This document shows positions 1-5,265 of a stretch of DNA of 7,002 nucleotides, piece by piece. A program made the translations under genes and the position numbers. The DNA lies in NCBI GenBank assembly GCA_023128635.1, contig JAGMDP010000114.1, positions 1 through 7,002 of the forward strand, in the 5' to 3' direction. The notes under the pieces were generated by a model. It was not told the origin of the DNA and did no database searches. It saw only the letters and a program-made list of their open reading frames with translations. Origin of the DNA: Candidatus Heimdallarchaeota archaeon. Its GTDB lineage: Archaea; Asgardarchaeota; Heimdallarchaeia; JABLTI01. Position 1 is the stretch's first letter, and each line of letters opens with the position of its first letter.

Positions 1-34
1 CTACTAAAATAATCAGAAATGGATATGATGTTTT

Positions 35-646
35 ATGCGTAAGGTGGTTGATGGTTTAACGTTAGATATTCCAAGTGATGTCTATGATCCCGCTGAGGAT
101 TCTTTTCTTTTAGCAGAAAATGTTCGAGATCTTACTAACGAAAAAGTTTTGGAAGTGGGTTCAGGTTCTGGTTATGTCTCACTCTATCTCGCAAAGAAAT
201 TTCCGAGAGCAGAGTTCTTTTGTGTAGAGATAAACCAGTTAGCTGCGAATACAACTAAAAAGAACGCAAAACAAAACGCTATAAATCTTGAAGTTATATG
301 CTCTGATTTGTTTAGCTCCCTTCTTGCAAACGAAAACGATTTGCAATTTTTTGATATTGTGATGTTTAACTCTCCATATTTACCTGTGAAGGATTTCGGA
401 CAATTAGAACTAGCTTGGTCAGGAGGAATTGATGGTTTAGATGTTGTAAAACCATTTCTCAAAGCATTACCCTTTTTCTTAAAAAATAATGGCTGCTGTT
501 ATCTTGTAGTTTCATCTAAAACTAATTTAGCATTATTGGAAAATATGATCGAGTATCAAGGATTTAATTGCTTAGTTAAAGATAAGGTTGTAGAGGGAAA
601 GGAGAGCATACTACTATATTACCTGAAAAAGGACATCACTGAGTAG
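35..646 (+). CDS. HEMK2/Mtq2-type (N6AMT1-like) protein glutamine methyltransferase
   Basis: A 203-residue class I SAM-dependent methyltransferase. In this family the enzyme, usually with the zinc protein Trm112, methylates the glutamine of the GGQ motif of release factor aRF1/eRF1 in the cytoplasm. Visible signatures are VYDPAEDSFLL (residues 17-26, the hallmark N-terminal motif), the SAM-binding motif EVGSGSG (40-46), an acidic residue in VEIN (64-67), D91 in the next SAM-contacting strand, and WSGGIDG (128-134), which matches the AWAGG-x-x-G stretch of human N6AMT1. Length matches the stand-alone archaeal/eukaryotic form, which lacks the N-terminal domain of bacterial PrmC. The catalytic NPPY loop reads NSPY (112-115), an unusual change. 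The ATG at 35 is chosen because the family motif begins shortly after it; no strong ribosome binding site is visible. Whether it is cotranscribed with a gene to the left cannot be judged. Family assignment is strong; activity and substrate are inferred. Confidence 0.9.
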   Translation: MRKVVDGLTLDIPSDVYDPAEDSFLLAENVRDLTNEKVLEVGSGSGYVSLYLAKKFPRAEFFCVEINQLAANTTKKNAKQNAINLEVICSDLFSSLLANENDLQFFDIVMFNSPYLPVKDFGQLELAWSGGIDGLDVVKPFLKALPFFLKNNGCCYLVVSSKTNLALLENMIEYQGFNCLVKDKVVEGKESILLYYLKKDITE

Positions 647-660
647 TACTTTCCTAATAA

Positions 661-670
661 TTTTAAATAG
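661..670 (+). promoter_or_regulatory. TATA-like box for the 717-1685 gene
   Basis: The sequence TTTTAAATAG is a good match to an archaeal TATA box. It lies 15 nt after the stop of the methyltransferase gene and about 50 nt before the TTG start at 717. With the usual 25-27 nt spacing, transcription would start near 691, leaving a leader of about 25 nt that contains AAGGTTGA (702-709) as a possible ribosome binding site. This suggests the downstream gene is transcribed independently. The call rests on pattern and position only. Confidence 0.5.
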
Positions 671-716
671 TTGAATATAGAGTAATAGTATTACAAAGTT
701 TAAGGTTGACTAGGAT

Positions 717-1685
717 TTGAAAAAAGAAGAAACTGATTACGTTGCTTGGTATATTTTAGCATTATTTGATTATGGTATGCCAGTTTCAAATTTATCCCAA
801 AGACAATCAAATGAACTTTGGTCAAAAATACTCAAGGCTTTTAAGAAATTCATTCCAAAAAAAGATTTCTTTGTTAAGGGGGAAATCAAAGAATTAGATA
901 TGCCTCATTTAGAAGAATCATTTAAACTCGCGGAAATTGATTCCTATAAATCATATATAGATTTACGACGATCACCATTAATCGGTTTCTATAATAGACG
1001 ATTAATCATTAGATTAACTATTGGTCTTGAGGAATTCTTTGAGATCAAAACACATAGAGATGATATTTTACGTGATTTGAAATTTGTTTTTGAAGATTTA
1101 AAAGGAACAAAAGTGAGTGTTAAGGATCCCGAAGGTATAGGTGAGAAACCTTGGGAAATAAAAGAAATTTTCTATTATCCACTAATTATTGTTCGTAATG
1201 GAGCTAAAATGATTAAAGAAGAAATTAAAGCTTCCAAAGAACTCTCTGTTGATCCGATTTTCTCCATTCCGAGTACTTCATTGACTTATACTCTGCCAGA
1301 AAGAGGTCGATGGTTTAATATGTTCAGTTTTAAGGAACATTATATTCGACTCAGTGTTAGAAGTGCTATGGTTTTCTGTGATGGTTGGATACCTTTAGAG
1401 TTTAAACAGACACTCATAAATGCTATTTATACCGGTGGAATTTATGAACAAATGCTTCGATCGAGAAACATCGAAAAACCATTAACAAGGCAAAGAATGA
1501 GAGCAATTGATGATGATATTCTCATGAAATTAGCAGATCATATAAGAGATATGATCAAAACAAACATTGATGCTGCACGTATAGCTGAAAAACAAAGATT
1601 CATTAGCTTTTTCATTGCCAGCCTTTCATTCCTAATTTCTGTAATGGCTTTCATCATAAGTATGTTGACAATCTTTCGCTCATAG
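717..1685 (+). CDS. Unrecognised 322-residue protein with C-terminal membrane anchor
   Basis: I do not recognise the family. The protein is mostly mixed-charge, soluble-looking sequence with many Lys and Glu residues. It ends in one hydrophobic segment (about residues 295-320) followed by only two residues, the layout of a tail-anchored protein whose bulk faces the cytoplasm. The region before the anchor (about 255-294) is rich in Arg, Lys, Asp and Ile/Met and looks like a long amphipathic helix. There is no N-terminal signal peptide and no obvious catalytic motif. The start is TTG at 717: a stop codon (TAG at 711) lies two codons upstream in frame, the next ATG is only at residue 21, and residues 2-20 look like ordinary protein. 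Its own TATA-like box lies at 661-670. The next gene also encodes a small C-terminally anchored protein. The gene is real by length and composition; its function is unknown. Confidence 0.8.
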   Translation: MKKEETDYVAWYILALFDYGMPVSNLSQRQSNELWSKILKAFKKFIPKKDFFVKGEIKELDMPHLEESFKLAEIDSYKSYIDLRRSPLIGFYNRRLIIRLTIGLEEFFEIKTHRDDILRDLKFVFEDLKGTKVSVKDPEGIGEKPWEIKEIFYYPLIIVRNGAKMIKEEIKASKELSVDPIFSIPSTSLTYTLPERGRWFNMFSFKEHYIRLSVRSAMVFCDGWIPLEFKQTLINAIYTGGIYEQMLRSRNIEKPLTRQRMRAIDDDILMKLADHIRDMIKTNIDAARIAEKQRFISFFIASLSFLISVMAFIISMLTIFRS

Positions 1686-1718
1686 AAAACTGTTTCATTT
1701 TATATAAAATCGACTCAT

Positions 1719-1728
1719 GTTTAAATAG
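1719..1728 (+). promoter_or_regulatory. TATA-like box for the small 1761-1925 gene
   Basis: The sequence GTTTAAATAG closely resembles the element at 661-670 and sits about 38 nt (centre) before the ATG at 1761. This places transcription start near 1750 with a very short leader. It supports the small downstream reading frame being a genuine, separately transcribed gene. Confidence 0.55.
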
Positions 1729-1749
1729 CTAATTCGCTTAATATAATAT

Positions 1750-1755
1750 GAGGGA
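1750..1755 (+). promoter_or_regulatory. Ribosome binding site of the small 1761-1925 gene
   Basis: GAGGGA ends 5 nt before the ATG at 1761 and resembles the archaeal Shine-Dalgarno consensus GGAGGTGA. It fixes the start of a reading frame otherwise short enough to be overlooked. Confidence 0.5.
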
Positions 1756-1760
1756 TTAAG

Positions 1761-1925
1761 ATGGCATATGACCCAAGAAGTCGTTTAATTGCAGCTGAAG
1801 CTGATGAAAAATATTCAGAAAAAGTAGCAAAACAAAATATACGAACTTCATCAGTTAAGTCTATCATTATTATAGGGGTTTTAATAGCACTACTTATTGG
1901 CACAATTTTATTCATGGGAATTTAA
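1761..1925 (+). CDS. 54-residue single-span tail-anchored membrane protein
   Basis: ATG at 1761 to TAA at 1923-1925. The product has a charged N-terminal half (residues 1-34, with Arg, Glu, Asp and Lys in a helix-like pattern) and one hydrophobic segment (about 35-53) rich in Ile, Leu and Gly that reaches the C-terminus. The basic residue K33 just before the span suggests the N-terminal part stays in the cytoplasm. Coding is supported by a TATA-like box at 1719-1728, a GAGGGA ribosome binding site 5 nt before the start, and a stop only 6 nt from that of the convergent phosphatase gene. Size and topology resemble the archaeal translocon subunit Sec61-beta, but I do not see the conserved N-terminal Ser/Ala-Gly-Leu stretch of that family, so that identity is only a possibility. 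An antisense frame over the same bases (1721-1915) looks like its shadow. Confidence 0.72.
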   Translation: MAYDPRSRLIAAEADEKYSEKVAKQNIRTSSVKSIIIIGVLIALLIGTILFMGI

Positions 1926-1931
1926 AGTGAA

Positions 1932-2696
1932 TTATTCTGGACTTCCTGCTAATAATCTCTGTATAATTAAATGAGCTTCTCGAGTTATTCCACGTGGTAT
2001 TTTGTAGAATTTTACTTCAGCATTTTTTGCATAACTCATTTCACGATCTGTTTCCGAATCACCAAAGGCATACCATTTTGTTACTGTTTTCTCTTTATCT
2101 AGCGTTCTTATGGCTTTTTCTGCAGCAGTTTTTTTGCTAGTTTTAATAGGTAGAATATCAATAGCATAAGGATTAGGGATAATTTTTAGCTCATTTGTAT
2201 ATTCTTTGACAATTGGTTCAATATTCCTCAATAATTTTTCAGTTGTTAAACCATAGAGTGGCAAGGTGCGAAATGTTATCATAATTTCTTTTGGTTCAAT
2301 CCAAAGTTTTCTTTCATCTGGTTGAACGTAATTTTCATAGGGTTCAAGTTCACGGTATTCGCAGATTGCCTCTGAGCATTCTTGCTTAACGTTTCTCAAT
2401 AATTCCCGTAGTTCTTTATTAATTCGTTTACGAACTTTTTTCCCTCGGTACCAATTGACAAGTCCAAATTCCCCGAAGACAGGAATATATTCTTTCAAAG
2501 TATCATTTATATGGTTGAAAAAATAATTGCGGACCCATTGAACACTTCTCCCAGTTATTAGACCAATAGGAAAATTCATTTTTCGTAGCATTTCTAAGTC
2601 ATTAATTATTAGTAAATCAATGACTGAATCATTCGCATGATAGGTGGTTAAAGTACCATCCACATCAAAAAGAAAACCTATTTTCGGTCTTGTCAT
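1932..2696 (-). CDS. HAD-superfamily (IIB type) sugar-phosphatase-like hydrolase
   Basis: A 254-residue HAD hydrolase with all four motifs: I, DVDGT (D11 nucleophile, D13 acid/base); II, LITGRS (T48 binds phosphate); III, SKK (K188 or K189); IV, GDSETD (D213 and D217, magnesium ligands). The insert between motifs II and III (about 75-180) is the place and size of a C2b cap, as in phosphomannomutase, sucrose-phosphatase and mannosyl-3-phosphoglycerate phosphatase relatives. PVFGEFGLV (72-80) corresponds to the P-x-x-x-ENG-x-x stretch of those families, with F replacing N. The expected reaction is Mg2+-dependent removal of phosphate from a small phosphorylated metabolite in the cytoplasm; the substrate cannot be read from the sequence. 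The ATG at 2694-2696 is preceded by a GAGGAG ribosome binding site with 8-nt spacing. The gene converges on the small 1761-1925 gene and diverges from the sirtuin gene. Superfamily assignment is firm; a mutase rather than phosphatase role is not excluded. Confidence 0.87.
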   Translation of the reverse strand: MTRPKIGFLFDVDGTLTTYHANDSVIDLLIINDLEMLRKMNFPIGLITGRSVQWVRNYFFNHINDTLKEYIPVFGEFGLVNWYRGKKVRKRINKELRELLRNVKQECSEAICEYRELEPYENYVQPDERKLWIEPKEIMITFRTLPLYGLTTEKLLRNIEPIVKEYTNELKIIPNPYAIDILPIKTSKKTAAEKAIRTLDKEKTVTKWYAFGDSETDREMSYAKNAEVKFYKIPRGITREAHLIIQRLLAGSPE

Positions 2697-2704
2697 AAGC
2701 TCTT

Positions 2705-2710
2705 CTCCTC
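2705..2710 (-). promoter_or_regulatory. Strong ribosome binding site of the HAD phosphatase gene
   Basis: On the minus strand the sequence reads GAGGAG, 8 nt before the ATG at 2694-2696. It is the best Shine-Dalgarno match in the window and settles the start codon. Confidence 0.65.
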
Positions 2711-2750
2711 ATTCTCTACACGATTTAATTCTATTTTTTGGGATTTAAGC

Positions 2751-2759
2751 ATATAAACT
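2751..2759 (-). promoter_or_regulatory. Candidate TATA box for the HAD phosphatase gene
   Basis: On the minus strand the sequence reads AGTTTATAT, preceded by purine-rich GGGGAAAT, which could serve as a BRE element. It would place transcription start near 2726 and give a leader of roughly 30 nt carrying the GAGGAG site. A second TTAAAT-like stretch (2743-2748) lies closer to the gene, so the exact element is uncertain. Confidence 0.4.
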
Positions 2760-2805
2760 ATTTCCCCTATAATCAGAGTTTTGTAGCTTTTTTTTGGATT
2801 TGAGA

Positions 2806-2814
2806 ATATTTAAT
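2806..2814 (+). promoter_or_regulatory. Candidate TATA box for the sirtuin gene
   Basis: ATATTTAAT is centred about 31 nt before the ATG at 2841. Standard archaeal spacing would put transcription start only a few bases before the ATG, so the mRNA would be leaderless or nearly so, in keeping with the lack of a Shine-Dalgarno sequence before this gene. A T8 run (2788-2795) lies just upstream. Confidence 0.45.
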
Positions 2815-2840
2815 TAGCTGAATGAAAGAGCTAAACTACT

Positions 2841-3611
2841 ATGAGTAAATATAATGAACTAAGTTTAGATGAACAAATCATCCAAATTGCAGAATGGATT
2901 GCCAATTCTAAACATCTTGTAGCTTTCACAGGAGCAGGAATAAGTACTGAATCCGGGATTCCTGATTTCCGAGGACCAGATGGTGTGTGGACTAGAAGAG
3001 ATAAAGGACTTCCTCCTCCGAAAATGAAAAAATCATGGAGTGAAATACAACCAAATAGTGGTCATCTTGCATTAGTGGAACTACAAAATAAGGGTTTATT
3101 GAAATTCTTAATCACACAGAATGTTGATGGATTACACTTAATTTCAGGAATAAAACCTGATCTTTTAGCAGAATTGCATGGTAATAGTAATTTCATGGTT
3201 TGTTTATCCTGTAACAAAAAAATGACTTACGAAGAAGCAGATTGGGATAAAAGTAGATGGGGTCCAGGTTACAGAACAAGCTCTGTTAATGAATTCCAAC
3301 CAACTTGTCCAAATTGTGATGGAAGAATTATTTCTTCAATAGTGAATTTTGGAGATCCAATGCCAGAGGATGATTTTTTGAAATCTCAGGAGCATTCCGA
3401 TCAAGCTGACGTTTACTTGATTATTGGTTCATCCCTGGTAGTTACACCTGCAGCTGATTTGCCAGAATTAGCAAGAAAAAATGGTGCTAAATTGGTTTTA
3501 ATTAATATGGGGGAAACTCCGTATGATGATTTGGTTGACATAAAGATCGAAGAGAAAATTGGTGGAGTAATAACTAAGATAGTTTCTCAAGTAAAGGAAA
3601 ATCTTAGGTAA
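2841..3611 (+). CDS. Sirtuin, NAD-dependent protein deacylase, SIRT6/7-like
   Basis: A complete 256-residue sirtuin. Family enzymes remove acetyl or longer acyl groups from protein lysines using NAD+, releasing nicotinamide and O-acyl-ADP-ribose. Visible in order: the NAD-binding GAGIS motif (31-35) continuing to SGIPDFRGPDGVWT (38-51), TQNVDGLH (92-99), catalytic histidine H113 in ELHGN, a zinc site of two Cys-x-x-Cys pairs (C121/C124 and C156/C159), NFGDPMP (169-175), GSSL (196-199) in the NAD-binding fold, and IN-x-x-x-T-x-x-D (221-229). The GP-x-GVWT stretch and the IN-x-x-x-T-x-x-D segment are typical of class IV (SIRT6/SIRT7) rather than bacterial CobB. Substrates in archaea may include chromatin proteins such as Alba or histones, but that is inference. 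No strong ribosome binding site precedes ATG 2841; a TATA-like box about 31 nt upstream suggests a near-leaderless mRNA. The gene is divergent from the phosphatase and followed by a T10 tract and a winged-helix gene. Confidence 0.95.
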   Translation: MSKYNELSLDEQIIQIAEWIANSKHLVAFTGAGISTESGIPDFRGPDGVWTRRDKGLPPPKMKKSWSEIQPNSGHLALVELQNKGLLKFLITQNVDGLHLISGIKPDLLAELHGNSNFMVCLSCNKKMTYEEADWDKSRWGPGYRTSSVNEFQPTCPNCDGRIISSIVNFGDPMPEDDFLKSQEHSDQADVYLIIGSSLVVTPAADLPELARKNGAKLVLINMGETPYDDLVDIKIEEKIGGVITKIVSQVKENLR

Positions 3612-3612
3612 C

Positions 3613-3622
3613 TTTTTTTTTT
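3613..3622 (+). terminator. T10 tract, archaeal-type terminator of the sirtuin gene
   Basis: Ten consecutive T residues start one base after the sirtuin stop codon (3609-3611). Archaeal RNA polymerase terminates at U-rich stretches without needing a hairpin, and this is the longest T run in the window. It lies just before the TATA-like box of the next gene, so it would separate the two transcription units. Confidence 0.6.
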
Positions 3623-3627
3623 AATAG

Positions 3628-3636
3628 TTTTAAAAA
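3628..3636 (+). promoter_or_regulatory. TATA-like box for the winged-helix gene
   Basis: TTTTAAAAA lies directly after the T10 tract, about 60 nt before ATG 3691. Transcription would start near 3658, giving a leader of about 33 nt that holds the GTGAGTGAG stretch. It supports separate transcription of the small regulator gene. Confidence 0.45.
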
Positions 3637-3673
3637 GGAAGCAATATTTTTTATTATCGAGAAATTATAGAGT

Positions 3674-3682
3674 GAGTGAGAG
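3674..3682 (+). promoter_or_regulatory. Ribosome binding site deciding the winged-helix start
   Basis: GAGTGAGAG-like sequence with GTGAG cores (GGTGA-type match to the 16S rRNA tail) ends about 8-10 nt before ATG 3691. This favours ATG 3691 or 3694 over the in-frame GTG at 3676, which would lie within this purine-rich stretch. Confidence 0.4.
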
Positions 3683-3690
3683 AAATTACG

Positions 3691-3984
3691 ATGATGGATT
3701 TCAGCAAACTGGAGAAGCTTATGAAGGCATTTGCTTCATCAACTCGACTAGGGATTATTGATTGCATTCAGCTTGGTATAACAAATCCAAGAGACATAGC
3801 AATAACGATTGATAAGCATCGTTCAACCATCGAAAATCATTTGCGTATTCTTTTAGAAGCTGATGTTGTGAAAAGAGTTCAAACTAAAAACAAGAAAGGA
3901 TTACCTAGCTCTACTTATGTTTTACAGAAGAATGCTAACGTTCTCATGGCAACAATAAAGCATTTAGCAAAAGAAAATCAATGA
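3691..3984 (+). CDS. ArsR-like winged helix-turn-helix transcription regulator
   Basis: A 97-residue protein consisting almost entirely of one winged-helix DNA-binding domain of the ArsR type. Numbered from ATG 3691, the opening helix contains FASSTRLGIID (residues 14-24), the classic ArsR stretch in which a conserved Arg follows Ser/Thr. The helix-turn-helix spans about 33-60 with recognition helix HRSTIENHLRIL, and the beta wing (about 61-79) holds KNKKGLPSSTY. There are no paired Cys residues for metal sensing, only one Cys (C25), so a metal-responsive role is not indicated. It is small enough to act as a dimeric repressor or activator, possibly of its own gene or the adjacent sirtuin; no operator was identified. 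An in-frame GTG at 3676 would add five residues. The gene has its own TATA-like box 3' of the sirtuin terminator and converges on the serine hydrolase gene with 24 nt between stops. Confidence 0.85.
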   Translation: MMDFSKLEKLMKAFASSTRLGIIDCIQLGITNPRDIAITIDKHRSTIENHLRILLEADVVKRVQTKNKKGLPSSTYVLQKNANVLMATIKHLAKENQ

Positions 3985-4010
3985 AAATTGTCGTTCAATG
4001 AAATTCTTTT
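3969..4010. terminator. Possible bidirectional U-rich terminator between convergent genes
   Basis: The inverted arms AAAAGAA (3969-3975) and TTCTTTT (4004-4010) flank the 24-nt gap between the winged-helix stop (3984) and the serine hydrolase stop (4009-4011). On each strand the RNA therefore reaches a UUCUUUU tract within about 40 nt after its stop codon. The arms are 28 nt apart and short, so a stable hairpin is doubtful; a pair of U-tract terminators is the simpler reading. Evidence is weak. Confidence 0.25.
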
Positions 4011-5181
4011 ACCGTTTATCATTTTTATCTTTTCTAAATATAAATATCATAAGCAGAAATGTTGTACATCCTAGAGCTAATATTATTGGAAACGAAATAG
4101 AAACGTTTTGAACAGCTGGCAGAATATAATCTTCTATAATATCAAGGTAGGGTTCAGTATCAGAAACAGAAAATGATGCTGTGAAGACCACGACTATATC
4201 GTATTCAGGAATAACAAAAACATGTTGTCCATGACGACCCCAAGCAGTGTACATGCCCGACAAAGGATGCAACCACCACAATTCTCCATAACCCAAATTA
4301 TAGCCTAAAGACCAGTGAAGACTAGTAGTATTTTCTACCCAATCCACCGGAAGTATTTGTTGACCATCCCATGAACCATTATTAAGGTAAAGATAACCTA
4401 ATTTCGCCATATCTCGAGGCGTCATAAAGAGCCCATGTCCTCCGTAATACACACCAGTTCGATCATATTCCCAGTGATATTGTGTTATTCCTAAAGGACC
4501 AAAGAGATATTGATTAGCAAATTCTTTGGTAGTATTCCCGGTTACTTCTTGAATTATTGCTGAGAGAAGATGGGTTCCACCTGTATCATAATTAAAGATA
4601 GTTCCAGGTTCTGTTGCCATAGGCAAGTCAAGAATGTATTGAACTTGATCATCACTGCTCATCCAACCTGGCCAAATTGCATCATCACCAGGATAAGCCA
4701 TACCAGTAGACATCATCAAAAGATGTTGAATCTCCATTGCTTCTTTTCTAGAATCGATATTAGAGACATTTCGACCTGGGAAAAAATCGAGAACTTTTTG
4801 ATGAACATTTGAAATAAAACCTTCCTTAATAGCTGCACCAATCAATGCACAAGTAAAGCTCTTAGTAACAGACCAAAGAGCATGTGACCAAGAAGCTTCA
4901 TATAATCCAAAATAACCCTCTTGAACAAGATACCCGTTTCGTATTACAACAACTGAATCGACTGTAACAGATAAATCTTCCATATATGAAATCATCTCCT
5001 CTAGAAGATCCTTATCCATGCCTTGTTGTCTAGGTTTTGCAGTTTGCCAGTCATCAGTTGGCCAAACAAGAGATTCAGCATTAATAGCTCTGGAAGAATT
5101 ACTTAAGAGAATTAGTAACGAGAGAAAAAGGGTCAATAAACCAGAAATAGTTTTTTTAGATCTTGTCAAAATAAGTCCCAA
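4009..5181 (-). CDS. Membrane-anchored extracellular serine hydrolase (beta-lactamase/CubicO fold)
   Basis: A 390-residue protein of the class C beta-lactamase/esterase superfamily, which includes CubicO proteins and 6-aminohexanoate-dimer hydrolase. A signal-peptide-like start (basic residues 7-10, hydrophobic 12-27, end near 34) is followed by the hydrolase domain (about 45-355) and a C-terminal membrane span (about 361-382) with a basic tail, so the catalytic domain should face outside. Catalytic motifs: SVTK (S104 nucleophile, K107), Y198 in YDT, which occupies the usual Y-x-N place with Thr instead of Asn, and RHGQH (316-320) in place of the KTG-like motif. It may cleave an ester or amide; the substrate is unknown. 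Five N-x-S/T sequons lie in or next to the exported domain. The start is TTG 5179-5181; an in-frame TTG at 5167-5169 is also possible. No ATG occurs before residue 56, and starting there would lose the signal peptide. It lies 84 nt after the calcium-binding repeat gene on the same strand. Confidence 0.88.
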   Translation of the reverse strand: MGLILTRSKKTISGLLTLFLSLLILLSNSSRAINAESLVWPTDDWQTAKPRQQGMDKDLLEEMISYMEDLSVTVDSVVVIRNGYLVQEGYFGLYEASWSHALWSVTKSFTCALIGAAIKEGFISNVHQKVLDFFPGRNVSNIDSRKEAMEIQHLLMMSTGMAYPGDDAIWPGWMSSDDQVQYILDLPMATEPGTIFNYDTGGTHLLSAIIQEVTGNTTKEFANQYLFGPLGITQYHWEYDRTGVYYGGHGLFMTPRDMAKLGYLYLNNGSWDGQQILPVDWVENTTSLHWSLGYNLGYGELWWLHPLSGMYTAWGRHGQHVFVIPEYDIVVVFTASFSVSDTEPYLDIIEDYILPAVQNVSISFPIILALGCTTFLLMIFIFRKDKNDKR

Positions 5182-5197
5182 AGGAATTATGTGATGT

Positions 5198-5206
5198 ATT
5201 AATAAA
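5198..5206 (-). promoter_or_regulatory. Weak TATA-like box before the serine hydrolase gene
   Basis: On the minus strand the sequence reads TTTATTAAT, about 21 nt (centre) before TTG 5181 and 33 nt before the alternative TTG 5169. If functional it fits the inner start better, since transcription would begin near 5175. The alternative is read-through from the upstream calcium-binding gene. Confidence 0.25.
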
Positions 5207-5213
5207 AGAGATA

Positions 5214-5235
5214 GTTCTACTCTTGAAAATAGAAC
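5214..5235. repeat. Short inverted repeat between the two surface-protein genes
   Basis: GTTCTA (5214-5219) and TAGAAC (5230-5235) form perfect 6-bp arms around a 10-nt centre, located in the 84-nt gap upstream of the serine hydrolase gene. It could be a regulator binding site beside the weak TATA-like element or a small hairpin at the end of the upstream transcript. A 6-bp match in AT-rich DNA may also be chance. Confidence 0.25.
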
Positions 5236-5265
5236 GAGTTATAGGTATAGGGAGCGAACAAACGA

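Noticed and set aside
1..59. Possible 3' end of an upstream plus-strand gene overlapping the methyltransferase start.
   Set aside because: Frame 3 is open until TAA at 57-59, but frames 1 and 2 also stop early (10-12 and 5-7). With so few codons nothing separates a real gene end from chance.
184..462. Minus-strand 92-residue frame.
   Set aside because: It lies wholly inside the well-supported methyltransferase gene and shows no recognisable protein character.
1721..1915. Minus-strand 64-residue frame.
   Set aside because: It is antisense to the 54-residue plus-strand gene, which has a promoter, ribosome binding site and sensible topology. The hydrophobic stretches mirror the sense gene.
2788..2795. 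T8 tract upstream of the sirtuin as a terminator.
   Set aside because: It lies in a divergent intergenic region with no plus-strand gene before it, so it is more likely promoter-flanking AT-rich DNA.
4570..4812. Plus-strand 80-residue frame rich in His, Cys and Arg.
   Set aside because: It is a shadow of the serine hydrolase gene, with composition typical of an antisense frame.
4009..5181. Serine hydrolase as an antibiotic-resistance beta-lactamase.
   Set aside because: Only the fold and SxxK motif are shared. The other motifs differ, and a host without peptidoglycan would have little use for it.
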